Origin: Pterobdella sp. o SKG-2022
Lineage: Eukaryota; Annelida; Clitellata; Hirudinida; Piscicolidae
Direction of reading: 5' to 3'
DNA: 64,000 bases
NCBI GenBank assembly: GCA_964035795.1
Contig: OZ038322.1
Coordinates: 7,641,037 to 7,705,036, forward strand
Part shown: piece by piece, positions 62,279 through 64,000 of the stretch
Numbering within the stretch: the first letter of the stretch is position 1
Layout: each line of letters begins with the position of its first letter
Notes under the pieces: generated by a model
Told to the model about the DNA's origin: nothing
Database searches by the model: none
What the model saw: only the letters and a program-made list of their open reading frames with translations
Program-made: the position numbers and the translations under genes

Positions 62279-63350
62279 GAACCTAACACCAACTGAGTTG
62301 TGTAAGATTGCAGAGCCAATGATTAGAAATTATATTCCCACTCATAAGAACTTCATAGATTCGTGTTGTTAGTATTTAAGGATAGTTTAGCCGTTATTTT
62401 GTATATTAGATATTGGTACCTTTATAGTATTATAATATACAAACTGCAGACGTTAAAGCATTATTTTTTAATTCTTGTCTTACAGCCCTAATGATTTTTA
62501 ACACAGAAAATTTATTAACTTAAAAACTGTTGGATAAAATTTGTGAAATAAAACAATCTATAAATTAAGAAGTCAGACTTAAAGTTGTTTAAATATTCTT
62601 TTGATGCGTAATTAGTTAAGAAAGAAAACTTCTTGTCTTGCAAAAATAAACGACAATTTCTTCAATTTTTAAGTGAAAAAAACTCACAAGAAGAATAAAA
62701 TAAAAAACCAAGATTTTAAGGAAATTTTCTCCGCTTAAAAAATTACAGTGTGGTGTATAAACTTGCAATATAATTAGAAGGTTGTGCATCAAATGTAATT
62801 TACATCGTAAACTTCGAAACTACAAGAGGATTTTAGTTTTTTTCAGTTTTCTTTTGAGGTACACAGCAGTTTATCATAGTACCTTAGTTTCAAATGCTTA
62901 GGAAGGTATGTTTTTCAAAAAATCTATTCAAAAAGCGAAGTTTAATAAATAAAAATGAAAGAAATATTCAAAAGATAAACTCTCTGATGTTTCATAAAAT
63001 ACTTTAAATACTTCACTATTACATTTTTTTTTCAAATTTTAAATGTTTCTTATTGGTTCAAATGAACTTGAGGCTAAAATTAAGGAATAAACTTAAAACT
63101 AAACATGCATAGAGTATTTGATGGAAAATTAAAATTATGCTTATGAAATTAACTGATTACTTTTTCAGTTTTAAATTCTTTTTAGAAACATTAGTTACGT
63201 TCTAAATAAACGTATCTTTCAAATCTAAATAAATGAAAATATTTAGATCTTTGAAATGTTTGTTGAAGAAAAACCAGCTGTAAAAGAGATTCCAATTGTT
63301 TAAACGACTTTTTACAAACTTTTTTTTAAAACGAATAGTATATTTTAAAG
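62279..63350. other. Interval between Nervy/MTG and the last gene
   Basis: AT-rich DNA with no long frame and no recognised repeat. It should hold the Nervy/MTG 3' untranslated region (an AATAAA-like string lies near 62547) and the promoter of the gene starting at 63351. Confidence 0.5.
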
Positions 63351-64000
63351 ATGAATTTGATGTGGAAATGCCATTTGTGTGTCTTGCCATTGTTGCTTTG
63401 TATTAGCTCTGAACATCATGGTAAATTTCAGAAGAAAGAAGCTTAGTGAATAAAATATTTGGCCAAATGTCTTTTGAAAAATTTGACTTAATTTTATCAA
63501 TGAATTTTTTCAAGCACTCAAGTTATAGTTTACAATTTGACTTCCAATGCAGGTAAAATCGACCTTGCTCATAAGAAGAAAGTTTATACATGCGATCCGA
63601 GTTCTGCAGTGGTAGAAGCAAGAAATGCTGCAATAAACGATGGAAAAAAACTCACATCTAGCCTTTTCACTTGTGCCAGAAGTCCAACGTGGTTCCTTAT
63701 TGACCTTATGGTGGCATTCAGAATCGGATGCGTTCATATTGATTTCATACTTTCAAGTCAATTTCTTGTTTATACTTCATATATTAAGTCTATATTCTGA
63801 ATAAAAATTTTAGTTTTATATAAAAGGAAATTTAAATTTCAAAAAATTTATTTAATAAGTGGTTTAAAACTTTTTCCTTGTTCTATTGCTAAAAGCTTTA
63901 ATACAATTTAACCCTGCACAGGTGCATATATCACTAAGAAATCAAAGGCCGAAGCAAAGACAAGTATTTTATTGAAACAGTACTTTGACTCTAACTTGGT
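63351..64000 (+). CDS. Secreted protein with possible F5/8-type (fucolectin-like) domain, 3' partial
   Basis: Exon 1 (63351-63420) starts at ATG and encodes a signal-peptide-like stretch (MNLMWKCHLCVLPLLLCISS) ending with a phase-1 donor GGTAAAT. Exon 2 starts at 63553 after TGCAG in the matching phase: GKIDLAHKKKVYTCDPSSA, then ARNAAINDGKKLTSS, CARSPTWFLIDLM and FRIGCVHIDF. The pattern IDG/NDG, then TW..IDL, then I..VHI resembles galactose-binding F5/8 type C or fucolectin domains (DG...WW.VDLG...I..V.I), with His after the last strand. A further exon may start at about 63923 (GAYITKKSKAEAK). The 3' end of exon 2 is uncertain and the gene runs out of the window. The assignment to the discoidin/fucolectin fold is tentative. 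Confidence 0.5.

Overview
The window looks like one contig of an AT-rich animal nuclear genome, probably an invertebrate bilaterian. It holds intron-split genes with GT-AG junctions for animal-type proteins, many degenerate non-LTR retrotransposons, a tRNA-derived SINE, very long simple repeats and one 200-N assembly gap. A spiralian (flatworm-like or other lophotrochozoan) host would fit, but I cannot fix the phylum. No prokaryotic, plasmid or CRISPR feature is present. Most supplied open frames are chance frames in AT-rich DNA. The gene models here were spliced by hand and checked for reading phase.

Left part (1-30210) is gene-dense. An Ig-superfamily adhesion protein of the lachesin/DIP/IgLON type lies on the minus strand (20-7356, both ends incomplete). 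It is divergent from SURF1, a cytochrome c oxidase assembly factor on the plus strand (10206-13210, first exon not found). SURF1 converges on a complete peptide O-xylosyltransferase gene on the minus strand (13895-25154, 14 exons, 922 aa), which starts proteoglycan glycosaminoglycan chains. Next, also on the minus strand, is a complete p21-activated kinase (25984-30210, 14 exons, 501 aa) whose GTPase-binding CRIB motif has lost its conserved residues. The genes are neighbours but show no operon logic.

Middle part (30211-56900) is a gene-poor repeat field. It holds three RTE-like LINE families, an R2/R4-like LINE with a restriction-like endonuclease, a jockey/CR1-like LINE, SINE copies, a processed pseudogene of ribosomal protein L37, several fold-back palindromic elements sharing a GAAGCTTTTCG core, and huge (ATT)n and (CA)n arrays. 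Some (CA)n arrays sit between the LINE 3' end and a recurring unit.

Right part (56939-64000) has a Nervy/MTG (RUNX1T1/CBFA2T) transcriptional corepressor homolog on the plus strand, with NHR1, a short NHR2 and a MYND zinc finger but no visible NHR3. One of its introns contains a perfect 73-bp inverted repeat. The window ends inside a secreted protein gene with a signal peptide and a possible F5/8-type or fucolectin-like domain.

The most unusual signals are the fold-back family, the PAK with a degenerate CRIB motif, the roughly 90-residue insertion inside the third Ig domain, and the LINE-(TG)n-unit architecture. I did not find a clear new multigene system.
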